From: Clavelina lepadiformis
Taxonomy: Eukaryota > Chordata > Ascidiacea > Aplousobranchia > Clavelinidae
Assembly (NCBI RefSeq): GCF_947623445.1
Contig: NC_135242.1
Location: 18,662,001-18,726,000, forward strand
Direction: 5' to 3'
Length of the DNA: 64,000 bases
In this document: positions 1 through 14,200 of the stretch, piece by piece
Position numbering within the stretch: position 1 is the stretch's first letter
Layout: each line of letters opens with the position of its first letter
The notes under the pieces: generated by a model
Seen by the model: only the letters and a program-made list of their open reading frames with translations
Databases searched by the model: none
What the model was told of the DNA's origin: nothing
Made by a program: the position numbers and the translations under genes

Positions 1-228
1 TCTGGAGTTCGGACAAGATATCGGTGTGTAATTGCGAGTATAATTTATTGAAGTATAGGTTAATTTGTTTTTGAATTTATGAAATTCCAAATGCCACAAT
101 GCAATAAAAATTAGAAAGCAACTTTTCAAAGAAAATTTTTATAGCAATTATACGGATGTAAACAACAAAGAAATTGAAACTTGCTTTGAAGAAACATACA
201 TAAAAAATCGTGTTTTGTATAGGCCTAG

Positions 229-2896
229 ATGTACAACCAGGCAAAGTCAATACTGTATCAAATAGACTGTTTTCGCAGAAACTGCACTTTGTCATGCACG
301 GAAGCCCAAGAAAGCCAAATAGAAAATGAGGATTGTTTGTTATCACCATCTTGTTCTACTGCATCGACTACAATCAGTCATAATATGACATCCAAACAGG
401 CAGAGAGCACTAAATCCTTTTTCGAAGAGCCTTACTTTCCAGCTGTGGTTGTGGTTATAGCGGTTTTGATCATAATTCTCGTTATCGTTATAATCATGTG
501 TCTGAGATGTAGAAAAGTGGACATAGGGTCGTCGCGTGAGGTTTTGAACCCGGACATCGAACTGTCAGCGTACAAAGATCCAGAGGAAATATTAACCGAT
601 AGATCCAATAGTCACAGTTTCAGGTATAAGATTTTGTTCAGGTCTACCCTTGGGAACTTTAAGCTGTTTGTGTAGAAACTAGTTCTGTATAGGGTACGTT
701 AAATTTTACCTGGTTTTACGGAAACGTTTTTTTGTCATTAAAAATATAAGTACGATCATGCAGCGCTTGTTATCAATAAAAATATAATATACATTGTTGT
801 AAAGTTATTTAAAACCTTGTACACGGCAGAAATGTGACATGCTTTGTATTTTTTTAGCTCTGGACAGCAAAGTGAAGCGCAGAATATAACACCGGTGTAT
901 GCCACTCCTGATAAAAAAAGGAAGAATGCTACCAAAGAGCCAAGTTAGATTATTCAAATACGAAAGATCATGGCGTAATATAAACGATATACAGCATCTA
1001 CTGTATATGATACAAATATTTAAATTCATTGGACAGCTTTTGCGTACTACCACTTTTTGGCAACCACTTTATACAGTATCATGCAACCGATTTATCCGAT
1101 GAATTATGCAATGTGAATCAACCATGCAAGAAATTATTAGCAGATTCAAAACCATTGCAACTTCTGTTTCATTCAGTTTCCCATGACAACAACGCCTTCA
1201 TAGCGGAAGAATCTCAATATGCTGAAATCGAAGAAGAAAGGACCAAAAACAAGAAAAAGGAAAACTCCCAAGACAAGAAGAAAAATTCTTTTAAGAAAGG
1301 TGTGATGCAACTTGATTTTTTATTAGATACCTTGCTGTGGATAGGTATAGTCATTACAAATGAGATACAAAACTTTCTAGTGTACAACAGCAAAATGCTG
1401 CAAAATAGATGTAAAATATAGCATTATATGCGTTATGTTAAAATACTTTATGCTGTTTTCAGACCATTCAGACAGTAAACCAGAATCGAATAACGTAAGC
1501 GGTATCTCAACCGAAGAGGCGAAAAAGGATGAAGGAAATAGCGTCGGGTACACGTCAATGCATCATATCATAGACCCCGCATATAGCAGCATGACATCCC
1601 GTTCGTAAGTTACTTATAAATCCCAGAAAGCATATCAAATCTTCAAACTACTCTGTGACTAATTGCTTTAAATGTATAATGACATCACCAACATTATATG
1701 ATACAAACTGAATCACCGGCTGAAAAGTAATTCTATATCCGGGTCGTTTCTTAGCCCGTGTTGCGTCTCTTACTCTTTGTTTAGAAAAGAAGTAGTCTAT
1801 CTAAATCAATAATTACTGTAAATTCACAAACGTTCATTCTTTATAATGTGTCTGTGGATCTGTTGCAGGATGTCAAGGCACGGGAGTTTGGCGTCGCACA
1901 TGACTTTGGAAAGTAATTCCATCTCGGAGTCTGGTTCAGACTGGGGTAACTAAGAGTTTACGATTTACGTTGAAGCTTTTAAATCGCAATATCATACACG
2001 ATCATCGTATTATCAAAAAATCGTGTTAAATCTCTATTGCGAAAATCTTTGTTGTTTTTTGACTTAATGTTTTACGGCCTATCGGATGCATATACAGACT
2101 GTTCATCAGAAGAACCGTTAGACTACGTCGAGAATAGAACCGTAAAGCCAAACTTATACGAAGATGACCCGACAAATGCGTCAAGAATTGACTCAATACG
2201 ACAAAAAGGCTTACATTCTTCCAACCAGGCAGGCCAAACCCTGACCTATTCTTCTATCGATCCGATTTCAAAAACTACTACTAAGATGAGTGTAAAAAAG
2301 AGTAGAAAGAAAAAAAGCAGACGAGGGGATTTTCAAAGAAGTACGCGCACTGGCGGATCTTCCAGAAGTGACCCGCGACTTAGAGCATCATCTAGAAAAC
2401 CGAATTACCCGATCATAAAAGAAGAGAAATCCGTCCAATTCAACGAGCAATATGAGGTTGCGAAAAATGTTGAACTAGTTTAAACAATAAAACGTCATTA
2501 AAATCTCACAATTTAAAGAAAATTAAAAACTTAGAGACATCTCTGGTGTAGTGCGAAGAATCAGCCCATGATAGCAGTAAAATACATTGGATAACTATCA
2601 ATTTAACTTATTTAACTTATCAATTTGGATAACTATTTCAGACCATGACCAACAATGTGACCATTGAATCCCCGTATGAAAACAACGCTGATAATGATCG
2701 CACCACTGTGGATGCACCAACATCAACGGATCCTTCAAGTCAAAGAGCTTCTCCACAAGTGCCATTTCCTGATCCACCACAGGTGGCAGGCTCAGGGGAA
2801 CGATCACCGATGCCTATACCAAGAAAATCCGTCCGACGAGTCAACGTCACGGTATCAAAAGATTCAGAGTACGCCGCGATAGATGATGAATACTGA
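229..2896 (+). CDS. Single-pass membrane protein, C-terminal exons
   Basis: Seven exons join in consistent phase: 229-623, 858-943, 1141-1299, 1463-1604, 1869-1945, 2098-2456 and 2642-2896 (stop), giving about 490 residues. The first exon has a short Cys-rich extracellular piece with N-glycosylation sequons (NCT, NMT), then one strongly hydrophobic helix (AVVVVIAVLIIILVIVIIM) followed by a basic stop-transfer stretch. The remaining ~390 residues are a low-complexity cytoplasmic tail, rich in Lys/Arg and Ser, with tyrosines in signalling-like contexts (YAEI, YTSM, YSSM and the terminal SEYAAIDDEY). No signal peptide is seen, so the extracellular part probably begins in exons left of the window. 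A possible donor at 26-27 (GTGTGT) may end such an exon, and the ATG at 229 may be internal. Family not recognised; a cell-surface receptor or adhesion protein is a guess from topology. No frame breaks were seen. Confidence 0.7.
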
Positions 2897-4438
2897 GTTG
2901 ACGCGTAAAACTGAAGAAAACTGATAAAAAAATTTCAAAACCTTGTTTCTGAAGAAAAGCCAAAGAGAAACGTGCAGCACATCCGGAACGTCAATTTATC
3001 CGCTGCTCACTTTTCACAGCTTAGTTTCCATGATGACGACACGCAGAATCACTCCACATTTTCAGAAAATACAGTACTGACTAGGCTACATGTTACCATT
3101 AAATTCGATTTTGATAAAAACGCATTTGATGTGTACAAACATCTTTATTAGTTTACTTATTGTTTGTTTGTTTGTTTTTGGTGTTGTTTTAACATTTTTA
3201 TAATGTGTTTTTTCGAACATAAAAATCATAAACGTACTACACACTAACCACCATTAATAGAATTTAAATAATGGTTATATCATATTGTAGTAATTGACAA
3301 AAGGACATGTTGAAGGTTTGCAGAAAGTTTTATTGAGAGAAAATTCCAATCTTAATTGCTTCAAAACTTTCAACGCCAGCATGAGTAGGCACGTGATCAA
3401 ACAGCGGTTTAAATTTTAGGACCAAGCTAGACACCAAAAATACCTTATAAGTTACACTGTACGACAAAAGAGGACAATATACCTTAAAATAAACAACATA
3501 TACAAACCCTCTATGCATTAATACCATGAGTAGGATACATCGCCTTCAATTAAAGAGCATACGCTGTTACAAACAGCGTAATATCCTCTATGCTAAATAT
3601 GAATCACCGAAATTCCATCAAAAGCAATACTCGTACAAGAGTTTCCAACCAAGGAGATCATTCTACATGTTTACAGCAGCTATACAGTGAACCACATGCA
3701 AGATATACCTAAACATGGCTAACACTTGCACCTGCATTGAATTTGCGTCCTCACAAGTGAGTTTTATAGAAATTCTTCTTGAAACAACCAAGCACTTGAC
3801 GCTTGACTAGTGCTATGCTGGTAAAGATTTGAAAAGAAGACGAAAAAAACACGTCATTCTCAAACAATCAATTTTCACCAGATGCTGCATGATAACTAAT
3901 CCAATGCTTTAAATTCAATACTCGTCATGATATGTCACAATTAAAATAATTCAATTCTTGAAATCGCCGTAATTAAAATCAACAGAAATGCGCATTATGT
4001 GGTCTACACTTCACCCTCGAAATGTCTGATTTTATTTTGCTTTCTTAGCCATCTAATACTCAAGTTCTGGCTCCAACAACAAACAGCAACAAAGAAAACC
4101 ATCACCAACTTCATAATCAGTTTCAAATTATACTGTAATCAAACCATGCATAACTGAATTCTTTAAGACACGCATTAACTTATTTTTTAAAAACCGCATA
4201 TATACTGTAGTTATATAGTATTACATGGTGTACGATTTACGGATATTTTAAGGAATATTGTTATACAATATGGAGAACATTGTGGACTTCTATTATACGT
4301 TACTTTTACATTGATGACAGTCGATCAATAAGCTATAACTTCTTGCACTAATATACACTAAAACATTACGGAGAATAGGTCAATATATGGTCAATACGTC
4401 TCTTTTCCAAATTTGGAAATCCTCTCTACAGGTTACAA
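2897..4438. other. AT-rich intergenic stretch
   Basis: No convincing exon on either strand. It probably holds the 3' UTR of the membrane-protein gene. It matters because the next exon of the minus-strand dynein gene would be expected somewhere below 5232 and none is recognisable here. A GTTT microsatellite lies near 3162-3180. Confidence 0.5.
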
Positions 4439-4961
4439 GGTTCCACGACAATTAACCGTGGGAAATTGACGGCGAACAAACTAACCGGGGACAACTGACC
4501 GTGACGTAAATTGACCGCGAACAAACTAACCGTGACGTAAATTGACCTAGACCTAGAACCAACTGACCGGAATGAAAATTGACCAGGAGGTAAATTGGCC
4601 GTGCAAGTGCTGAATTATTGTGTTTAAGTTGATGGTAGTATATTATATGTAAAGTAAATATTTGTTTGTAATTATTTCCTTTTTTTAACAAAATTTATTT
4701 TTATTTCAATACAAATTGAAACATTTATTTAAATAAACAAAAAGACTTCCGGAAATACGAGTAATACATTAAAACAACTTCGCTGCAAAACACATATGAC
4801 ACTACACTACTACACATTTGATCGCCGGCCAATTTGTTGCCGATCAGTTGATGAAGACCAATTGTCGCCGATTAATTTGATCGCCGGCCAATTTGTTGCC
4901 GGTCAGTTGATCACGACCAATTGTCGCCGGTTAATTTGTTCACGGTCAATTGACGTGATCC
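4439..4961. mobile_element. Non-autonomous inverted-repeat element with 10-bp flanking duplication
   Basis: A 523-bp element is flanked by the identical 10-mer CAGGTTACAA at 4429-4438 and 4962-4971, as expected for a target-site duplication. The two ends are roughly inverted copies (left GGTTCCACGACAATTAACCG; the right end read inverted starts GGATCACGTCAATTGACCG). Both subterminal zones, about 4440-4610 and 4815-4960, are built from short degenerate repeats of the type accgtgaacaaattgacc, in opposite orientations. No coding capacity. A duplication of 9-10 bp fits a Mutator-like or related DNA element better than hAT or piggyBac, but the superfamily is not settled. Confidence 0.65.
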
Positions 4962-5231
4962 CAGGTTACAAACAGAACGATTACAAAAAAGATCTGCGTC
5001 ACGCCTGATGATGGTGTGACGCAACGATGGTCAATTTGGTCATTCGAGCGTGACTTTGACCACCTATATTCTTATTTCCATAACGATTGGTGCAGTATAT
5101 ATACTAGCCATAATAGGAAAGCGAACTATCTCACAGTAATATTCCTCAGAATCAGACGTGGTGCACAGAAAAATCCAACCTTAACTCGCAGACACGTCGG
5201 GTATCAACTACGATAAGAAACATGAACTAAC

Positions 5232-8200
5232 CTCTAGATCAATCCTGTTGAATTCATCAAAGCACGCCCAGGCACCTGACTGAGCCAATCCCTTAAAAAA
5301 CTTGCCCATGGCTTTATAATCTAAGCCATCGGAGCAGTTGAATACAACGCATTGCTTCGCCACGGCTTTGGCGAGGTCCTTGCAGGATTCGGTCTTTCCG
5401 GTTCCGGCCGGACCTTCCGGAGCTCCTCCAAGATTCAATTGCAGCGCGCCCATCAAGGTTCTAAATATAAACATGTTTGTTACAACTTTAACCTTAATTA
5501 ATCAATTTCGATACCATATGTATGTGACATATTTGTTTCTACGAACAACGCGTGAAACACTTTACCTAATTCAATACATAATTATTTATGACCAAACATA
5601 ACTTTACAATATACCGAGTATACAGTATAAGCATTTTTAAATGTATCTTGTACAACTGTTGCATCTGATTTATCAAACTATAGCGGAAATTATTGGAACG
5701 AGTAAGATGATACGCGTGTACTGTAGGTTATATACGTACCATTGTTTGGAGTGGTTATTCAGCTGAATTATAACGCACTGCAAGCCAAGAATCCGCTGTT
5801 TTTATGTCTAGCCGTGTTGAACCACCGTGTATCACCGTGTATCGCCGTGTATAGCAGGCAATTACGCGTAATCCAGTTATAAATAAATACTAGTCACATA
5901 TGGTCTTATAACCTACCTGTAACAGCGTTCAGTTAATGGCGTTATGACGAGTCTTCCGGTATTACCGAGATATTCATATCCATAAGGAACCGTTGTAGAG
6001 ATCATTCGAACCATAACGGCGTCATCTTCCCAATAATATCGCATTTGCGCAATCCAGTTAAAGTCACGTGGGTCACTGACACCGTCATCAGCCAAACCAG
6101 CGACGACGTCACGTGCTGCGCAGAAATAATCTTTAAAACCAACACCATCAAGTTCTCTGGTCAATTTTTGAGGTAAATATTACATATGTTAAAACACTGG
6201 TACAGTATACACTATACAGTACGCTACAGTTGTAATATCACTGTACTTATTTACCATGCACGTCAATTGTCACCAGAGCTCCTAAGGTGACTCGATCCAT
6301 TTTGCTCAGTTTGCCACGAACAAGTTGAATGATGTCATCGATGTGACTGGTACACACGTCCAAGTATCGCTTCAGACCACCTTTATCTCTGATGGCCTGT
6401 ACACCAGTATAGGTGCAGGATTACAGTATGTTTGATTGGCACGAACATACTTAAATCATTCCAGTAAAATGGTTGAAGGATAACATTATAGTTTCAAAGT
6501 AATCGATCAGTATTTTCTAAAACTATTGCTTCTGTTTAATCTACGTCTGGCTGATAGCGGGCTGAGCAACTAATGGCTTCAATGACTGTGGGATATTCAA
6601 AGTCACACAGGAAAAGAAAGCCATAAAAAGCTCGGACGCCCAGATATTCTTATTCCAGAAGAAAAGACTTAAAATAAATTTAAAATAGTTTTTACTTCTA
6701 CTGACAATATTGCGACTCACTAAGCCCACTTACGGGAGAATCACAAGTAAGCTCAAAATCACAAAGGAGAATAGATGTCTGAAAAAGTACCTGTGTCACT
6801 TCAGCCGTCCAGTAGATGTTGCTTGTCGCCAAAATAACTTGCCCAGGCCATTGCAGACACCACTGCTTGAAAGGGAACTGTGGGTAAGCGTCCACGGCTC
6901 GCGACGTCTCTTCCCTTATGCTCAATTTCATCACTTCTTCAACCTAAGAACAACAAAAAGTTTTATTTTAGTTTATTCTTAACAAGCAAATTAAACTCAC
7001 TTTTTTGACCGACAGAAATCTTTCAGTCTTTAGAAGCTTATAATTTCAAATTTCTATCTTTAAAAGTTTCGATAAGAAAAAAAGTGATAGAATGGATTGA
7101 TGAATTTCCTCTGCAAAGGTGCTGGCTTCATTACTGGGTGAGTTTCAGATAATCACACAGGAATGAAAAAGCCATTTGCCTTGCACAGTAAAACCTTCCT
7201 TATTGTTTCATTAAGCTAACGACTCTTTTAACACTTCACTATACACTGTTCCTTTCAAAAAATGTTCAATAATTTAAGTTATGGTAATTTCTAGTAACCA
7301 GCATAGTATAACACAATTCCTTACTTCTGACAGCCATCTTTCCACAAGACCTCTGGCTTCTGAAGGTTGAATGACTTCGATCAAATCCACCTTCTCACCT
7401 TCAGCTGACTGCATAGCAACGATTTCTTTCTCCTCAGTAAATACAAGGCTTGCAATACCCTCGAAACACTTCTTCAAGTGAGGTTGGACTCTTAAAGGGT
7501 CTCTCGTTTCTGACAAGATCTCCAGGAGCTCGTCATTGGAAAGGAAGAAAAATCTGTGGAAGCAGCACAAGTGTTAGACACCCGTTCGTAACATAGCTAC
7601 AAAGTTCATGATAATGACAAACCGAGGAAAGAATATTCTTTTTTTCTCTAAGTATTCATTGAGTCCTTTCTGAATACTTTCCAGGAGTCCCTGTGAGTCT
7701 TGTAGTATTTCCAGCATTCCCGGTTGAGCAAGCACGGACATGGCTTTGGTATTTTTTGCAGCCTGAAGCATCACTTCCTTGAAGTGACCGTCCACCTTTT
7801 AACGGCAATATTATTAGGCATTAATTTTGTAAGTCGTAACAATTGCAAAACATAGCAGCTAAGGTTACAGACCAAAAATACCTGGGTGAACATTTTACCC
7901 TCAGTAGGAATTTGGTTTCTAATATCCTCGGAACCAAATATGGGCTCTAGGTAAAGCCAAGCTGCTTGAACAACCAGCCAGCTGTCTATGATGTCACGAG
8001 ATCTTTGCTAAATAAACAATCAGTAGTGCGACAGGGTTTGTCAATAAGCCAAAACGTATCATAACATTGATTACAACTTGAGTTACATAAAAATGTTGAA
8101 CAATAAAAATCCATCAGAAACTTCGACAATTTCATTTTTGACACTCACCAAAGTGTTTTCCCATTCATCAATTTCATCCAGAAATGGGGTGATAAAAGGA

Positions 8201-11200
8201 GATCCTTTCATTGTGTGGGTTTTTACCACGTGATCATCCAAAAGCATCTGGATGTCGTCCACAGCTGAAAGAATTTGCACGTCACTGTCACGGTAAGGCA
8301 CCATACCAAAGTGAACTAATTCCCAGTCGTCCTTCATTTTGGTGAGAGCCTGATATAAAAAAAGTGTTACCAACAACGTACAAGAGGTCAGTTTACGTTA
8401 CAATCTTATAGTTTATCAATAGATATCAAATACTTTAACCAGAAGTGAAGACAATGAATTAGAAAAGATTAATAACTGCATGAAAGGTTAACCACAGTTT
8501 GATATACACTGATATAAAAATGATTCAAAAGTCAGCTAACAAATACCTTTTCAAGAGCGTGTTCCTTCCTTGCTTGGTTGCTGATGTGCGTCAATTCCTC
8601 CAAATGCTTCTCAAGTTTCATGCGAAGCATTTCGCTCAGCGCAGTACCGCTGCTAGGGGTCATATCATAACCAACCTACATTCAACAAAATACCACTGAA
8701 ACTACAACATCACAAAAATGACTTCAAAATCAGCATGAATTTAGAATTAAGTTAATAAGCTTAAAGCATTGCAGCATGAATTTCATTTAGTCCATTGCAG
8801 TAGGGAGACATGTTTCTACATACCTTCAGGGACATTAAATCCCAGTGACGTTGCTTGATACCGGGATTACAAAGAGCATTTATCAAAGGCATGTTAATTC
8901 TGAACTTCTCCAATTTGTTCTTTATCGATGTCGCAGCTTTGAGTGGTCCCATAAGGTCAGGATGCTGGAACCGCTTGGTGAGTTTGTAGCTCGTCTTCCA
9001 CAATTCTTGCACCTAACAGGTTAACAAACACGTCATTTGATCGTTAACTCGGATTGTTGAATTAATAAGCTAAGAATGAAAGAATGATGGAGCCATTGGA
9101 TTATCCAGGGTTAAAGAGCATTACAAAAAATAACTGGAGGCTAAATTACATTTTCATCAACCACTTCGGCATTAACTTCGAGAAGTGGCCCGTTCATCCA
9201 TTTATCATGCATTTTGTTGAATGCGACCACATTTCTCCAAAGTTTCTCAAAAGGTTCCTTTTTCGATGTGATTTCTTGGATCTGAGGATAAGGACTCACG
9301 TGGCCAACATCCAAGAGCATTTCTTCCCGGTTGACCTGTTGTTTCTATATCAAAAGACAAGACAACGTTAACCAATTGTAATTGTGACAATATCAGCAAC
9401 AAACTAGAGAATATATATTACAGCAATCTAGCTGGTATTCAACATGGCTTTTTTCTGTAAAAATTTATTTTTATAAAATATATAATTCATCTTAGGTTTT
9501 ATTTGTATTGTCTACCTCTTCCATAAATCCGTGTATCTTTGCTTGTATTTCATCAAGGATTTCCAGATACCTATGAGCTTCCCCCATTCTCTCCTTCTTT
9601 TGAAATTCTTTCACCTCAGCAGCAACGTCAGCCAACCTTTTCTCAAGACCTCTTTGCCAGGTTTTCAACTTGCTAACTTTTAAGTCATGCTCCTTCTGGA
9701 GTCTCTGCTCACTGCCATGTGGGTAAATGGGTTAATATGTAATGTTTGCATAATACTTACTGTATGTATAGGCTTTGTGTGTATGTACGTACTTACTCAT
9801 GTGAAAGTAGTACATGAAGCACTCGTATTTGTAGATTAGGCTATTTAATTCCCTTACCTGTTTCTCATAATTGGTATAATTCGGTCTGGCCAGGAAAATG
9901 TGTTATCGTTAAGAAGTACGTCATCTTTGCTCAAGTGTGCATAGTCCATGAGAAACAGCAAATTACTTGCTGCCACACCAAGCTGCTCCTTCAGCTTAAT
10001 AAGTTCGTTAGAAGCCAAATTATCTACGTATTCTTGGAGCTCCACCAAACCATTTGTGCTAAACAAATAATAGGGGTTCTGATAAAATCTAAAACAATAA
10101 CAGAAGTATGTGAGATATACCTACCTGGTATTGCATAGGCACTAACCTTTCAACGTGAGATGTTATGCGCTTGACGATTTCGTCGTAGGTTGTGCAAATT
10201 GAACGATTGAAACGACGAGAAATGTTCATCACATTATCGATCATCATTTTCTGCAGATGATGGCTACGATCCAGCAACCACTGTAACAGGAAGCATAAAA
10301 TTATAAAATTTATCTGGTGATTTAAAACGGGCGAACAGCATCAAAAACAGCAAAAACACCACATTCACACCATTTTATTTGAGAAGGACATTATAGGAAA
10401 ACTGTACCTGATTTAATTGCTTGCAGTCAAGTAAAAACAAATGCATAGGGACGTTGACTGGTAGACTGCTGGTACTACGAGCCATTGCCTTCAACTTTTC
10501 CAACTCCTTCACGTAACTTCGAAGCGGAGGTTCACGTTCAATAAATTGCTGAACTTTTCGGTCGGTCTTGCCATTCAGCAGGTGACCATATATTGGTTCA
10601 TACACACCGCGATACCTATAAATATAAAGACATTTCTTATCCAAAACTAAAACATATACATTAATAACTGATGATAACTGACAACATATATGTATGAAAT
10701 AAAACTAAAACATTTTACCTTGTGGGCCCGTAACTATTATGTAAAATGACGGCACTGATTCGTTGTTTGGCTACTACCACGATTTCGTCTTCCGTTTGCA
10801 CTGCCGACAAGTGAGTTGCGCTTGCGTTTTCGACAGCTTGAAATAGCAGATGTTCAACACGCGGCAACTGTTGAACGCTCTGAATTATGTTTGATAAATT
10901 AAGAAGTTTGCAATTTTGAGCAATTTATCACCATAGAGATCTAAAGGGAACTCACTGTCACCATGACGTCCACAATTTCATGCAACTTTTCAATGATCTT
11001 GTCAAAAGCAGGCTCAAAGGTGGTGCAGACGTTTGTCATGTCTGGTCTCTGATAAATATGTTTGTTTTTATACTTCAAAAGAAACTAGAGTTCTCTAATA
11101 ACTTATATACACCACTTCAAATTTGTATTACCATAAAGAATTTTATCGGATGTGGTTTAGCTGGTAAATGCAATCCACTTTCTTCATAGGATTGTTCGTA

Positions 11201-14200
11201 TTTGTTACCATGGCTGCAGAAAACAAACCGACTGTAACTCCTCTTTAAACTGACATAGGAGCTAAAATATCTGTCACTACACACCACAGTTGATTTAAAA
11301 TTTCAGACGGTTAAACGTATTCTTGCAAAAACAACAATCTCACATACCGGTATTGTTCGAGTAAAAACACAACGTCTTGTATGGATTTTCTCACTAGCTC
11401 TCGGATAATATTTGACATTAGGGTTGCTAGGCAGCCAAAAAAGTGATCCATACCATCCATTCGAGCCACCTGGACACCATGACAAAGCATAAAAGCATTA
11501 AGGACATACAAAATAACTAATGTACGTTTAAAGTAAACTGTAAAATAAAGGTTACATCAATTTGCAAAATAGCTAATAATATAGGTTATAATTTGTATTC
11601 GATGGACTGGATAATGAACATAATTTTTGAAAAAATCATCAATATGTGTTTCTATGTCCATTTAAGTAAAAGAGTGAAACTCACCTCGTCATCTTCAGAA
11701 ACTGCAGCTTCAACGCTTTCTTTTTTTTCCCGAACAATCTCTGCGCATTCCTCGATCCAACGTGAAGTTAAAATTTCAGCAGCTTCTTGACTTGAGCGCT
11801 CCACCGCGTGTTTTAGCTCTTCCACCGTTAGTGGCATTAGGGAGTAGATGTTCGGTATATTCAACAAACGAAACGTAGAATACCTGCAATAAAATGTGAC
11901 TTTTTGGTGATATCATGAAGTTTTACATTAGTCACATAACACCTGACAAACGCAAGGCTATTTACGGCTAGAAAGTCTTACTCGTTTTTACCTGGATTCC
12001 CACTGGTAGAGAATTTTAGCGTTTACGGAATGGTTGATGTACAAGTTCGTCTTCACCAAACGTCGGGCACGATTTAGGGATTCATACCAGGGATACCGCC
12101 ACCTACCGGCTGAATTTGAACGCTGTGAATATTTGAAATAATTAAAGACGCAGCTTCCCGCATTTTCTGGTTTTGGTTAGAGACGCTAAATCCTCACTGT
12201 AAATGGGACTTGAACTCCAAGTCTCTCTTGCTCTTTTGGATCTAAGAGGATATAATCCATGACAGCTTTTTTCATACTGCGTTTGTGAAGAAGATTGATT
12301 TCCTGGTGAATCATGCCATTGTGTTACTAGTCTTAGTGTTTTACAAACAGACATCAACTGCACAAGTAGAATATAGAGCTACAGGAACAAGGTTTTGGCG
12401 ACTTACACGTGACTGACATTATTTATTATACTACACTGGGAATTATTGATTCATCAAGGCAACGTACGCATGGACAACTATATAAGTGTCATTAAAATAG
12501 TCACCTTGATCAAATTGTCTGTAAGTGCCGGCCACATTTGAACCAGCTCTCGCTTCAAAAACTTCAAGCTTTTTTGCCACCATTCAGAAGGCAAGGACGA
12601 TATCATCGACCCCTCTATGGATGTTTCCATGACTGAGTAGTATCTAAATAGATGAAATTGGCACAAAGTCTAACTTTGTTAAACTTAGAACAATCGCCCC
12701 ATAAACAAACAAAACGCTTCAGTTTACCTTGGTATAGAATCAGGCTCTGGAGTTGCTGGTCTTGATAGACCGTGGGTTGAAAATGTGTAAGGTGGAAATT
12801 CAACGTTTAAGGTTGCCTGTGTAGCTTCATCATGTACTCTGTGAATAAAACATTTTGAAATATAAGAATGTAATAAGTGAAAGAGCAAACGTTATTTGCT
12901 AGTGCTTGCACAATACCTCAAGCCTTCCTCTTCCTCAGAATCATCCGAGATGACATCATCATCGCTCACAAAGGGAAACTCTGTGGAAGATTCACTTTGG
13001 GAATCGGAAGCTACTGTGCCCACACTTCCTGTGCCAACTCCACTTGTGTATGATCTGACGTCGAATCGCCGCTTGCCCAAACCTTTTTTCTGCCCTAATA
13101 GCAGAGCGCGGTATATATGTAGTTATACCACTAATCCATCGTTATATTTAAAAATACAACGTAATACTTTTTCATTAGAGACTATGCGCTGATTTGCTTT
13201 GTTGCTTCTAAATACTTACAATTAATTCGGTGTCAGTTCAAGATATAAACATCACTAAAGCGTTAACATAAAATTTATATCAACGGTTCAGAATTCCATT
13301 ACGTTTAGTCCTAAAGAAATGATCTGGAGACGTCTTCATTATTGTCTTTACCTTTATTTTCAACAAAATTCTTCGGATCAAATGAAAATTTTGCAAGCTT
13401 TTCTTCAGAAAGTGGTTGCACGCTGGCTTCGTAGGCAGTGTTTTCTTCGTGGTCGAAGCTTCTTTGTGGTCCGACAAATTGGTTTGTGATCCGGTACATA
13501 GCAGTGGAAAGCACTGAAGTGGAAGCCTCAGGCTGAACTTCCGAGTTTGGCATATCCATCTTTTTGCCATGCTGCGCCTTGCACTGCGTGACACAATGAA
13601 AACTCAGTGAATTCAATTCCAGCTTATCTTAGCATACTTCATGTAGGAGAAAAATAAGTAAAGCAAAACTTAAAATAACAATGCTAAATGTAATTCATTT
13701 CACCCTGAATTGTTTCTAAAACCTTTAGTCATTGTTGCTCGTATAACTGTACCTTTATTTTTCAATACATATACTATTACTTATCTCTGTTCATTTTAAT
13801 ATTCTAACAACTGATACTACGCGGATTCTATAACTTTTGCTTGAAAGGGCAACCGTAATGTTCATCTATAATTTATGCAACTATGCCAACCAGTTAAGTC
13901 CTCAAACGAAAAAACGTAACGCTTGTATAAATGTTTGTGTTTGACTTTCTGGATATTTTATTTCGACTGCCTGGATTTGAATAAAAATCTGACTAACTTT
14001 TTATAGCAGACGACTTTTTTATATAGTTTTTAGTGAGTTTTTAGTTAAACGCAGATTAGTATAAGAACCTATGGAAGGTTAGTTAGACGCGGAAGGTTCA
14101 ATAAAGTTAATTCAACAAATCTTCCGCTTAAACTGTGATTACAAGAACTTACATACAAGAAATATGTAAAATTGCATAGCATAGAGATATACCTTTGGGT

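Noticed and set aside
10125-10146. Alternative donor extending a dynein exon to 10125
   Set aside because: It breaks phase with the next exon, whereas the donor at 10147 keeps it.
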